From the NCBI GenBank assembly GCA_900469625.1, contig UBXV01000019.1, positions 62,001 through 126,000 of the forward strand: DNA of 64,000 bases, in the 5' to 3' direction. The notes beneath the pieces were generated by a model. That model searched no databases, had not been told where the DNA came from, and saw only the letters and a list, made by a program, of their open reading frames with translations. How positions within the stretch are numbered: position 1 is the first letter of the stretch; every line of letters begins with the position of its first letter. Below, piece by piece: positions 57,548-64,000 of the stretch. The DNA is from Hyphomicrobiales bacterium (GTDB taxonomy: Bacteria > Pseudomonadota > Alphaproteobacteria > Rhizobiales > Rhizobiaceae). The position numbers and the translations under genes are program-made.

Positions 57548-59485
57548 TCAGTGCCGCACCGCCTCGCATTGGGCGATGGCCTCGACCATGGCCTGGAACC
57601 GCACATGATGGCGGACGGCATCGAGATCGGAATCCTGTTTGAACCAGAGCAACTGGTAGCAGGAACTCTGTGGCAACAGGCTCTCCAGCATGTCGAGCGC
57701 GGTGTCGACATCGCCAAGGATCGAGTAGACGCAGGCCGTGTTGTAACGCGCCACGACATCATCGGGATCGATGGCGATCGCACAGGCCGCCCATTCGCGC
57801 GCCCTGTCCGCCTCGCCCATATGGGCAAGCGCGAGCGCGCCGCGGTGGGCCGGCCCGGAATTTTCAGGATGGGACTCCAGCGCCCGTTCCGCGCGCGAAA
57901 TGCCGATCTTCGCCCAATGTCCGCGTTCGGTCTCCAGGCCGATCGACTTGTAGGCGCTCATCAGGTGGATCGGCGAAAGATAATCGTCCGGCCGGATTTC
58001 CGCCGCCCGCTTGAAGAACTCGATCGCCGTCTCGAATTCGCCGCGCATGAAGAGAAAGCGGCCATAGTGAAAGTTGGCCTCGTAGAGCTGGGGATCGAGC
58101 GCCAGGGCGCGCTCGAACTCGACGACGGCCTCCTCGCTTTGCCCGTCCTGATGCAGGACCAGGCCCCTTGAGGCGTGGGCCTCGGCGAGATCCGGATCAA
58201 GCGCCAACGCCCGCGCGGTCGTGTTCAGGATGCTTTCCAGCGGATACTCGTGTTCGTGCCAGTCGCGAAGGGCGGATTCGCAGTCGGCGATGCCGGCATA
58301 GGCGCGGGCAAAGTTCGCGTCGAGCTCGACGGCCTTCTGGAACATGCGCCGGGCAAGCAGCAGATAGGAGCGGGTCCAGGCATGCGAGAACCGCCGGCCA
58401 CGCAGATAATAGGTATAGGCCTCGACGCTCGTCGTCGGGTCGCGCTCGATCGCCTTCTTCTCCTCCGGCAAAAGCTTGATGCGCAGCTGGTTGACGATGG
58501 CGTGGGTAATCTCGTCCTGGATGGCAAAGATGTCGGTCAGGTCGCGGTCGTAGCGGTCGGCCCACAGATGCGTGCCGGTCAGCGCATCGATCAGCTGCCC
58601 GGTGATGCGCACCCGGCCGCCGGCCTTGCGAACGCTGCCCTCGAGTATGAAGCGAACGCCGAGCTCCTGCGCCGCCGTCTTCACCCGGACCGACCGGCCC
58701 TTGTAGGTAAAGACCGTGTTGCGAGCGACGACATGCAGCTGCGAGATCTTCGAAAGATCGGTGATGATGTCCTCGGTGATGCCGTCGGAGAAATACTCCT
58801 GTTCCGGATCGTGGCTCATGTTGGTGAAGGGCAAGACCGCCACCGACAGGCCGTAGCCGTCGTCCACTGTCACCGGATGCGTGCCGTTCGCCACCTTGGC
58901 GATCTTGGTCGGCGCCCCGAGCGCCACGGAATAGACGTGCACGCCGGCTGCAATGTTCTTCAGCGCGTGCTGACCCTTGTCGACGAAGCCGACATCGAGC
59001 CGCGAGCCGACATGGTCGCGCACGGAGGCGGAGACGGCGATGCCGGAGGGCTCGGCCAGCCCCTCGAGCCGGGCCGCGACGTTGACGCCATCGCCGAAAA
59101 TGTCGCCGTCCTCGACGATCACGTCGCCCAGGTGCACGCCAATGCGCAGCTCGATGCGCTTCAGCTGCGGCACGTCCTCGTTGCGGATCAGCATGCCGCG
59201 CTGGATATCGACGGCGCAGGCGACCGCGTGCACGACACTGGCGAACTCCACCAGGATGCCGTCGCCGGTCAGCTTGACGATCCGGCCCTTGTGCCGGCTG
59301 ACCTTAGGGTCCACCAGCTCGTTCTTGTGCCGCTTCATGGCGGCCAGCGTACCGGTTTCGTCAGCGCCTATGAGACGACTGTAGCCCACGACATCGGCAG
59401 CGAGGATGGCGGCAAGGCGGCGTTCCAAGTAACCCCCGAATTCATCTCCTTGATGAAGCGGACAATCTAGCGCGTTCTTCATCAT
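57548..59485 (-). CDS. Class III nucleotidyl cyclase with TolB-like and TPR domains
   Basis: 645 residues, no membrane helix. The cyclase domain (about 20-185) has metal aspartates Asp31 (LAADVVGYSRL) and Asp75 (KLTGDGILVEF) and FGDGVNVAARLE. A TolB/FlgO-like segment follows (VAVLPFTNMSHDPEQEYFSDGITEDI), then about six TPR repeats to the C-terminus (AYAGIADCE, EANFHYGRFLFMRGEFETAIEFFKRAAE). The adenylate substrate is likely but not shown. Rhizobia have many such cyclases. Confidence 0.92.
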   Translation of the reverse strand: MMKNALDCPLHQGDEFGGYLERRLAAILAADVVGYSRLIGADETGTLAAMKRHKNELVDPKVSRHKGRIVKLTGDGILVEFASVVHAVACAVDIQRGMLIRNEDVPQLKRIELRIGVHLGDVIVEDGDIFGDGVNVAARLEGLAEPSGIAVSASVRDHVGSRLDVGFVDKGQHALKNIAAGVHVYSVALGAPTKIAKVANGTHPVTVDDGYGLSVAVLPFTNMSHDPEQEYFSDGITEDIITDLSKISQLHVVARNTVFTYKGRSVRVKTAAQELGVRFILEGSVRKAGGRVRITGQLIDALTGTHLWADRYDRDLTDIFAIQDEITHAIVNQLRIKLLPEEKKAIERDPTTSVEAYTYYLRGRRFSHAWTRSYLLLARRMFQKAVELDANFARAYAGIADCESALRDWHEHEYPLESILNTTARALALDPDLAEAHASRGLVLHQDGQSEEAVVEFERALALDPQLYEANFHYGRFLFMRGEFETAIEFFKRAAEIRPDDYLSPIHLMSAYKSIGLETERGHWAKIGISRAERALESHPENSGPAHRGALALAHMGEADRAREWAACAIAIDPDDVVARYNTACVYSILGDVDTALDMLESLLPQSSCYQLLWFKQDSDLDAVRHHVRFQAMVEAIAQCEAVRH

Positions 59486-59603
59486 CTGTCCTGCGCACTT
59501 TTCCAGCTACTACTATTGATCGAGTAACGGGATAGCAGAGTAGATCCGATGGTGCAGTTTCCAAAGGTACAACCGAGGCGCACACAACGACAGATTGGGC
59601 CGA

Positions 59604-59759
59604 TTAGGGTCGAATGAGCACCGTGATCATCATCATGACGATCGCAAAGACGGCGATCTTCCAGAAGTCGCGCCGTTGCCTGAGCCCCGGCAGGCCGATC
59701 GGCCAGACCAGCTGGATGGCCATCGCCAGAAGCAGAATGATCGCCAGCGCCTTCGACAT
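59604..59759 (-). CDS. 51-residue predicted membrane protein
   Basis: Short ORF with two hydrophobic helices: ALAIILLLAMAIQLVWPIGL and FWKIAVFAIVMMMITVLI, separated by a basic loop (RQRRDF). ATG at 59759 with GGATAGGCTGGA just upstream. The helical pattern and start signal look real, and nothing is coded on the other strand here. Function unknown; positive-inside topology suggests both ends on the same side. Confidence 0.65.
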   Translation of the reverse strand: MSKALAIILLLAMAIQLVWPIGLPGLRQRRDFWKIAVFAIVMMMITVLIRP

Positions 59760-60014
59760 ATCCAGCCTATCCCGGGATTTATTCCCAAACCCGGCGCCAG
59801 TGTCACGCCGCCGTCACCTTGTCGTCGCATGGAACGGCGCCTGCCGCTTCGGCCTGCAACCGCGTCAACCCGAAATTCGATTCCGAATTCAGGGATGATG
59901 CGTTAGAGGGCTATTGTTTCCGTCACCGATTTGCAATGACCGGCCGGACAGAATCCGGCTGGCAATTCGGGGCATGCCGCCCTAACTTGCTGACGGCAGA
60001 ACGATTTCGGATGG

Positions 60015-61322
60015 ATGATGAGAAAAAACCTGCTCCCCGTCGCCTCTCTCCTGCTGGGCACGCTGTTTCTCTTCCTGGGCAACGGCCTGCAGGGCCTGCT
60101 TCTGCCGGTCAGGGGCACCGCCGAAGGCTACCCCACCACCATCCTCGGCCTGATCGGCACGTCCTGGGCTGCGGGCTTCGTGCTTGGCTGCTTCTTCGCC
60201 CCGAACGTGGTCAAGCGCATCGGCCATGTGCGCGCCTTCAGCGTCTTTTCGTCGCTGATCGCCATCGTCGCGCTGACCACCGGCATCCTGATCGACCCCA
60301 CCTGGTGGTTGATCCTGCGGGCGCTCACCGGCTTCGCCACCGCCGGCACATCGATGATCATCGAAAGCTGGCTCAACGAGCGCGCCACCAATGAGAGCCG
60401 CGGCGTCATCTTTTCCCTCTACATCGCCATCACGCTCTTCGGCGTCGTCGGCGGCCAGATGATGATCCCGTTCGGCGATACCTCGACCAGTACCCTCTTC
60501 ATGATCTGCGGCATTCTCTATTGTGTCGCGATGCTGCCGACGCTGTTGTCGAAAGCCGCAACGCCGCAACCGCTGAAACAGGTCCAGCTCGACCTGCGCG
60601 GGCTCTATCGCAATTCCCCGGTCTCGTTCCTCGGCATCCTGCTCGTCGGTATCGCCAACGGTGCCTTCGGCACGCTCGGTGCCGTTTTCGGCCGCCAGGC
60701 AGGTCTCTCCGACAGCACCGTGGCGGCGATGATGAGCGTGGCGATCTTTGCCGGCGCCGTCATGCAGTTGCCCGCCGGACGCCTCTCCGACCGCATCGAC
60801 CGGCGCTACGTGCTGGCAGCCCTCGCCGCCGTCGGCGCACTTGCGGGGCTCCTGATCTTCCTGGTCGAACCGACCCAGGTCTGGATCGTGCTGACGCTGA
60901 TCGCGATCTATGGCGCCGCGGCCAACGCGCTCTACCCGATCGCCGTTTCGCATGCCAACGACTTCGCGACCGCCGAGGATTTCGTCAAGGTTTCCGGTGG
61001 CTTGCTGCTGCTCTATGGTATCGGCACCATCATCGGCCCGACCATCGGCGGCCCGGTCATGTCCGCAACCGGCCCCTATGGCCTGTTCATGATCACCGCC
61101 TGCGCCCATATTCTCATCACCGCCTACGCCATCATCCGCAGTCGCATGCGTGCACCGGTTCCCGTCGCCGAGCGCGATGCGTTCTCGCCGATCAATGCCG
61201 GCACGACCATGACACCGGAGAGCCTGCAGCTGTCGCCGCGCGCAGCGCCTTTCGACGAAACACACGACGAAGGCGGCGATATCGACCCGGAACAGGAGGA
61301 AAAGCCGAATGGGCCTGTTTGA
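60015..61322 (+). CDS. MFS transporter (YcaD-like)
   Basis: 435 residues, twelve predicted helices. Motif A-like GLSDSTVAA... GRLSDRIDRRYVL in the second half, ESWLNERATNESRG in the first. C-terminal cytosolic tail of about 50 residues is Asp/Glu/Pro-rich. Substrate unknown. The ATG at 60015 (a second ATG is adjacent). Its end overlaps the DUF1192 gene by 14 bp. Confidence 0.9.
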   Translation: MMRKNLLPVASLLLGTLFLFLGNGLQGLLLPVRGTAEGYPTTILGLIGTSWAAGFVLGCFFAPNVVKRIGHVRAFSVFSSLIAIVALTTGILIDPTWWLILRALTGFATAGTSMIIESWLNERATNESRGVIFSLYIAITLFGVVGGQMMIPFGDTSTSTLFMICGILYCVAMLPTLLSKAATPQPLKQVQLDLRGLYRNSPVSFLGILLVGIANGAFGTLGAVFGRQAGLSDSTVAAMMSVAIFAGAVMQLPAGRLSDRIDRRYVLAALAAVGALAGLLIFLVEPTQVWIVLTLIAIYGAAANALYPIAVSHANDFATAEDFVKVSGGLLLLYGIGTIIGPTIGGPVMSATGPYGLFMITACAHILITAYAIIRSRMRAPVPVAERDAFSPINAGTTMTPESLQLSPRAAPFDETHDEGGDIDPEQEEKPNGPV

Positions 61323-61497
61323 CGAAGACCAGCCGAAGAAGAAACTTGCACACGAGATCGGCAGCGACCTGTCCCTGTTGTCGGTCGACGAACTCAGCCA
61401 GCGCATCGCTCTTTTGAACGAGGAAATCGCCCGGCTCGAGGCGGAGCGTGAGCGCAAATCCGCAAGCCGATCGGCCGCCGAAAGCCTGTTTCGCTGA
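61309..61497 (+). CDS. DUF1192-family small protein
   Basis: 62 residues: MGLFDEDQPKKKLAHEIG start, LSVDELSQRIALLNEEIARLEAE, a short coiled coil. A widespread alphaproteobacterial family without a known function. It overlaps the transporter gene by 14 bp and so is co-transcribed. Confidence 0.88.
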   Translation: MGLFDEDQPKKKLAHEIGSDLSLLSVDELSQRIALLNEEIARLEAERERKSASRSAAESLFR

Positions 61498-61535
61498 CGG
61501 CGGCACAAGGACATCCGGACCGAAACGACGCTTTC

Positions 61536-61550
61536 TTAACGGTATATTAA
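61536..61550. promoter_or_regulatory. CtrA-type box 1
   Basis: TTAA-N7-TTAA located just upstream of the putative sRNA. A -10-like TCCTAT lies 17 bp beyond the second half-site hexamer. Confidence 0.55.
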
Positions 61551-61574
61551 GCATTTTCCGCGATAGTCTTCCTA

Positions 61575-61674
61575 TCCGGAGCTTTCCGGACTCAGACAAT
61601 TTCTCCGACTGGCGAATGGGTCTGATTTTTCTCCCTGTTTTACCTTGAGAGCCGCTTTCCGCGGCTCTTTTTTT
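61575..61674 (+). ncRNA. Candidate small RNA with intrinsic terminator
   Basis: About 100 nt with no ORF. Stem-loop 1 is TCCGGA/TCCGGA (61575-61590). Stem-loop 2 is TCAGAC/GTCTGA (61592-61625). A U-rich single strand follows, then a terminator AGAGCCGC/GCGGCTCT (61648-61668) with seven T. A -10-like box and a CtrA-type site precede it. It could instead be the 3' end of the DUF1192 transcript. The exact 5' end is inferred. Confidence 0.5.
61648..61674 (+). terminator. Rho-independent terminator
   Basis: An 8-bp stem AGAGCCGC/GCGGCTCT, 5-nt loop, T7. It ends the candidate sRNA and separates it from the RcdA-like promoter. Confidence 0.9.
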
Positions 61675-61709
61675 GTTTTGTCATAGGGTGCTGCAAAGAA
61701 TTGTGGAGA

Positions 61710-61724
61710 TTAACCCTTTCTTAA
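61710..61724. promoter_or_regulatory. CtrA-type box 2 (RcdA-like gene)
   Basis: TTAA-N7-TTAA 125-139 bp upstream of the ATG at 61849, downstream of the sRNA terminator, so it belongs to the RcdA-like gene. Confidence 0.6.
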
Positions 61725-61848
61725 GAATGCTCTTGCGCGAAATGCGCTATGGCATCATTCTTCAGCCATAGAGGCCGGCAAGGAAACTTTTCCCAAAGCC
61801 GCCCGTTACCCGACTGTCGTGATGCGTTTGAACCAGGGAAAACAGGTC

Positions 61849-62367
61849 ATGTCCGAACGAGGATTGAATACCGTCAGTTTCGCGGGCCACGCGGCGGCGT
61901 CGGCGCAATTCAAGGCGCTCTATTCGGAAGGCATGGGTCTGGTCGAAGAAACGGCGAGCTATCTCGACGGCCCGGGCCGGCTGGCATCCAAGGTCCTGCC
62001 GCGCATGGCGTCGGTGCTCTACGCAGCGGAATCCATGCGCCTGACCACACGCCTGATGCAGATGGCATCCTGGCTCCTGCTGCAGCGCGCCGTCAACAAC
62101 GGCGAAATGAGCCGCGACCAGGTGCTTTCGGAAAAGAGCAAGGTTCGCCTCGACAGCTTCAACGTCGACCGCGCCGCACCGGGCTGGAACGAACTGCCGG
62201 AAGCCTTCCGCGATCTGATCGAGCGCTCGCTGCGTCTGCAGAACCGCGTCGCCCTGCTCGACCGCGAGATCTACCGCCCGCAGGAAGCCTCGACCTTTGT
62301 TCCGGACAACCAGAACGGCGTCAAGGCACAGATCAAGCTGCTCCAGACGGCCTTCGGCACCAACTGA
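61849..62367 (+). CDS. rcdA: DUF1465 protein, probable RcdA (CtrA-degradation adaptor)
   Basis: 172 residues, mostly helical, cytosolic. It matches the family of the Caulobacter adaptor RcdA, which helps ClpXP degrade CtrA: SAQFKALYSEGMGLVEETASYLDGPGR and MRLTTRLMQMASWLLLQRAV are the conserved helices. The start MSERGLN (61849) is preferred over the ATG/GTG at 61819. A CtrA-type box sits upstream, which would give negative feedback. RcdA in Sinorhizobium is reported to be CtrA-regulated; I have not verified identity by alignment. Confidence 0.78.
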   Translation: MSERGLNTVSFAGHAAASAQFKALYSEGMGLVEETASYLDGPGRLASKVLPRMASVLYAAESMRLTTRLMQMASWLLLQRAVNNGEMSRDQVLSEKSKVRLDSFNVDRAAPGWNELPEAFRDLIERSLRLQNRVALLDREIYRPQEASTFVPDNQNGVKAQIKLLQTAFGTN

Positions 62368-62406
62368 TTTTCAAGAGTATTCGGCAGTCCTCTGCCAGCG
62401 AAACGG

Positions 62407-62432
62407 ACCCGGCCCTCAAGCCGGGTTTTTTC
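62407..62432 (+). terminator. Rho-independent terminator of the RcdA-like gene
   Basis: An ACCCGGC/GCCGGGT stem with a 6-nt loop and six or seven T, 40 bp past the stop. Confidence 0.88.
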
Positions 62433-62509
62433 ATGCGCCGTTTCGGCGACCCACTTGCTCCCGGTTACAGGAGGGACCGTTGGGCGACAAATAAACGCAG
62501 AACAACAAA

Positions 62510-62530
62510 AAGCCCGGCAGAGCCGGGCTT
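62510..62530 (-). terminator. Rho-independent terminator of rpmE
   Basis: A 9-bp stem AAGCCCGGC/GCCGGGCTT with a 3-nt loop, followed by TTTTTGTTGTT on the minus strand. Confidence 0.9.
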
Positions 62531-62556
62531 CGAAAACGCGCCAAGAGAGCGTGCGA

Positions 62557-62778
62557 TTAGAGGCCGAGGCCTTCGAAACGCTTCTTGAACTTGGAGACGC
62601 GGCCGCCGCGGTCCATGAGCTGCTGGTTGCCGCCGGTCCAGGCCGGGTGCGACTTCGGGTCGATTTCCAGGTTCATGGTGGCGCCTTCAGAACCCCAGGT
62701 CGAGCGGGTTTCGTACTCGGTGCCGTCAGTCATGACCACCTTGATCAGGTGATAGTCGGGATGGATATCTGCCTTCAT
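62557..62778 (-). CDS. rpmE: 50S ribosomal protein L31
   Basis: 73 residues: [22 protein letters not shown], then [25 protein letters not shown], diagnostic of L31. It contains no cysteine, so it is the zinc-independent form. It lies in the usual rhizobial position beside an ABC exporter gene on the other strand. Confidence 0.97.
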   Translation of the reverse strand: MKADIHPDYHLIKVVMTDGTEYETRSTWGSEGATMNLEIDPKSHPAWTGGNQQLMDRGGRVSKFKKRFEGLGL

Positions 62779-62987
62779 AATGATCTTCCTAGAGTTCCAG
62801 GGTCCAATTGTCGCAAGGCATTGCGACTTCGAGACCGAACACGTAAATGAAGCCGCAGACCGCCAGATGGGCCACGGCTTCCCAATTCGATGCCGTGCCT
62901 ATACATGAAGGTCTGCGGGATAACAAGTGCCGCGCGGAAGACTCATGGGCAAACCCGCCCCCTCCGTGATTGGCGAACGGGGGTCAT

Positions 62988-64000
62988 GTGTCCGAACGAG
63001 AAAACCAGTCGCCAGCGCGCAAATCCATTCGCCCTCTCGCCACGCTGATACCCTACCTCAAGCGCTATCGCTATCTGGTCATCGGCGCCGGGATTTCGCT
63101 CGTCGTTGCCGCGGTCACCACCCTGACGCTGCCGCTTGCCGTCAGGCGCATGGTCGATAACGGCTTTTCCAATTCCGACAGCGGTTTCATCAATACCTAC
63201 TTCGCGATGCTGATGATGCTTGCCATCATTCTCGCTCTGGCAAGCGCGGCGCGCTACTACTTCGTCATCACCCTTGGCGAGCGCATTGTCGCCGATCTCA
63301 GGCGCAATGTCTTCAGGCACGTCACCCGCCTCTCCGCCTCGTTCTTCGACGTCAACCAGTCGGGCGAAATCGTCTCGCGCCTGACGGCAGACACGACGCA
63401 GCTCAAATCCGCCGTCGGCGCCACGGCTTCCGTCGCTCTGCGCAACCTGATCCTGTGTCTCGGCGCCATCGGCATGATGGTCTATACCAGCCCGAAGCTG
63501 TCGAGCCTGGTGCTGGCCGCCATCCCGGTCATCGTTTTCCCGCTGGTCGGCTTCGGCCGCTCGGTACGCCGCCGCTCGCGCCAGGCGCAGGACACGCTGG
63601 CGACGGCCTCGGCCTATGCCGGCGAGGCGATTGCCGCCTCGCGCACGGTCCAGGCCTTCAACAGCGAGGACATCGCGAACAATCGCTTCGGCTCGGCCGT
63701 CGAGGACGCCTTCGGCGCGGCCCGCTCGGCGATCAAGGCGCGCTCCATGCTGACGGCCTTCGCCATCACCATGGTGTTCGGCAGCGTCGTCGCAGTTCTT
63801 TGGTTCGGCGCGCGCGATGTGCTCGCGGGCAATCTGTCGGCCGGAACGCTCAGCCAGTTCCTGCTCTATTCGGTCTTTGCCGCCGGCAGCCTCGGCTCGC
63901 TGTCCGAAGTGTGGGGCGAACTCTCGCAGGCTGCCGGCGCCGCCGAGCGGTTGAACGAACTGTTGAGTGAGGTTCCCGACATCAAGGCGCCGGAAAACCC
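62988..64000 (+). CDS. ABC exporter, permease-ATPase half-transporter, 3' end outside window
   Basis: 337 codons of a type IV ABC exporter (subfamily B, MsbA-like). The visible part is the membrane domain: TLIPYLKRYRYLVIGAG, VVAAVTTLTLPLAVRRMVD, and the ICL1/helix segment SASFFDVNQSGEIVSRLTADTTQLKSAVG. It is followed by TM helices up to SVFAAGSLGSLSEVW. The ATPase domain lies beyond the edge. The GTG start at 62988 has GGGGG upstream; no ATG in frame fits better. It is divergent from rpmE. Confidence 0.88.
   Translation, partial: MSERENQSPARKSIRPLATLIPYLKRYRYLVIGAGISLVVAAVTTLTLPLAVRRMVDNGFSNSDSGFINTYFAMLMMLAIILALASAARYYFVITLGERIVADLRRNVFRHVTRLSASFFDVNQSGEIVSRLTADTTQLKSAVGATASVALRNLILCLGAIGMMVYTSPKLSSLVLAAIPVIVFPLVGFGRSVRRRSRQAQDTLATASAYAGEAIAASRTVQAFNSEDIANNRFGSAVEDAFGAARSAIKARSMLTAFAITMVFGSVVAVLWFGARDVLAGNLSAGTLSQFLLYSVFAAGSLGSLSEVWGELSQAAGAAERLNELLSEVPDIKAPEN

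Larger units (their letters stand above)
61498..61848. other. Intergenic region upstream of the RcdA-like gene
   Basis: 351 bp without a gene. It contains two TTAA-N7-TTAA boxes, a candidate sRNA ending in an intrinsic terminator, and the promoter region of the RcdA-like gene. Confidence 0.65.

Overview
The window reads as chromosomal DNA of a Rhizobiaceae alphaproteobacterium, most likely Sinorhizobium/Ensifer. The support is GC-rich coding sequence, sqdBDC sulfolipid genes, DUF4164, DUF1192 and DUF1465 families, a serC leader RNA of the alphaproteobacterial type, and the neighbourhoods ruvCAB, ybgC/tolQRAB-pal-cpoB-tilS-ftsH-glmM and tkt-gap-pgk-fba. I see no tRNA, rRNA, insertion sequence, prophage or CRISPR array. 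The species is inference; I could not compare with any genome.

Layout. 1-2.6 kb: start of purA, an EamA transporter, a GNAT acetyltransferase. 2.8-5.7 kb: serC-serA behind a promoter and a short two-hairpin leader. 5.8-7.8 kb: two paralogous outer-membrane beta-barrel proteins, each with a TTAA-N7-TTAA (CtrA-type) box upstream. 8-18.7 kb: a long minus-strand envelope block transcribed tolQ-tolR-tolA-tolB-pal-cpoB-tilS-ftsH-glmM. 18.9-22.7 kb: a plus-strand NHEJ cassette (93-residue ORF, ku, ligD) lying between tolQ and ybgC. 23.3-26.4 kb: sqdB-sqdD-sqdC with a Pho-box-like element. 26.5-31.8 kb: a membrane protein, two tandem Tat-type metallophosphoesterases and ruvB-ruvA-ruvC. 31.9-36 kb: a flavin monooxygenase-like protein, a HAD phosphatase, YebC and two exported proteins. 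36-40.5 kb: an RND efflux pump and adaptor. 40.9-45.1 kb: a YmdB-like phosphodiesterase, 5-formyl-THF cyclo-ligase, a small HTH protein, a LysR regulator, 6S RNA, zapA and DUF4164. 45.3-51.6 kb: tkt, gap, a glycolipid-binding-family protein, pgk and class I aldolase. 51.7-57.5 kb: accessory genes (PhzF, MarR, an AlkC/AlkD-like HEAT protein, an alpha/beta hydrolase, TetR and an MFS exporter). 57.5-64 kb: a class III cyclase with TolB-like and TPR domains, a 51-residue membrane peptide, an MFS transporter, DUF1192, a candidate sRNA, an RcdA-like protein, rpmE and the start of an ABC exporter.

How the parts connect. The Tol-Pal, FtsH, GlmM and OMP genes serve envelope construction. RuvABC with Ku/LigD gives homologous and end-joining repair. 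The Calvin/glycolysis block handles triose and pentose phosphates. CtrA-type boxes at the two OMP genes, at the RcdA-like gene and beside the sRNA candidate suggest a cell-cycle-linked regulatory layer. The points most worth testing are the sRNA candidate with its paired CtrA boxes, the small ORF coupled to ku, and the MarR gene predicted to be leaderless.
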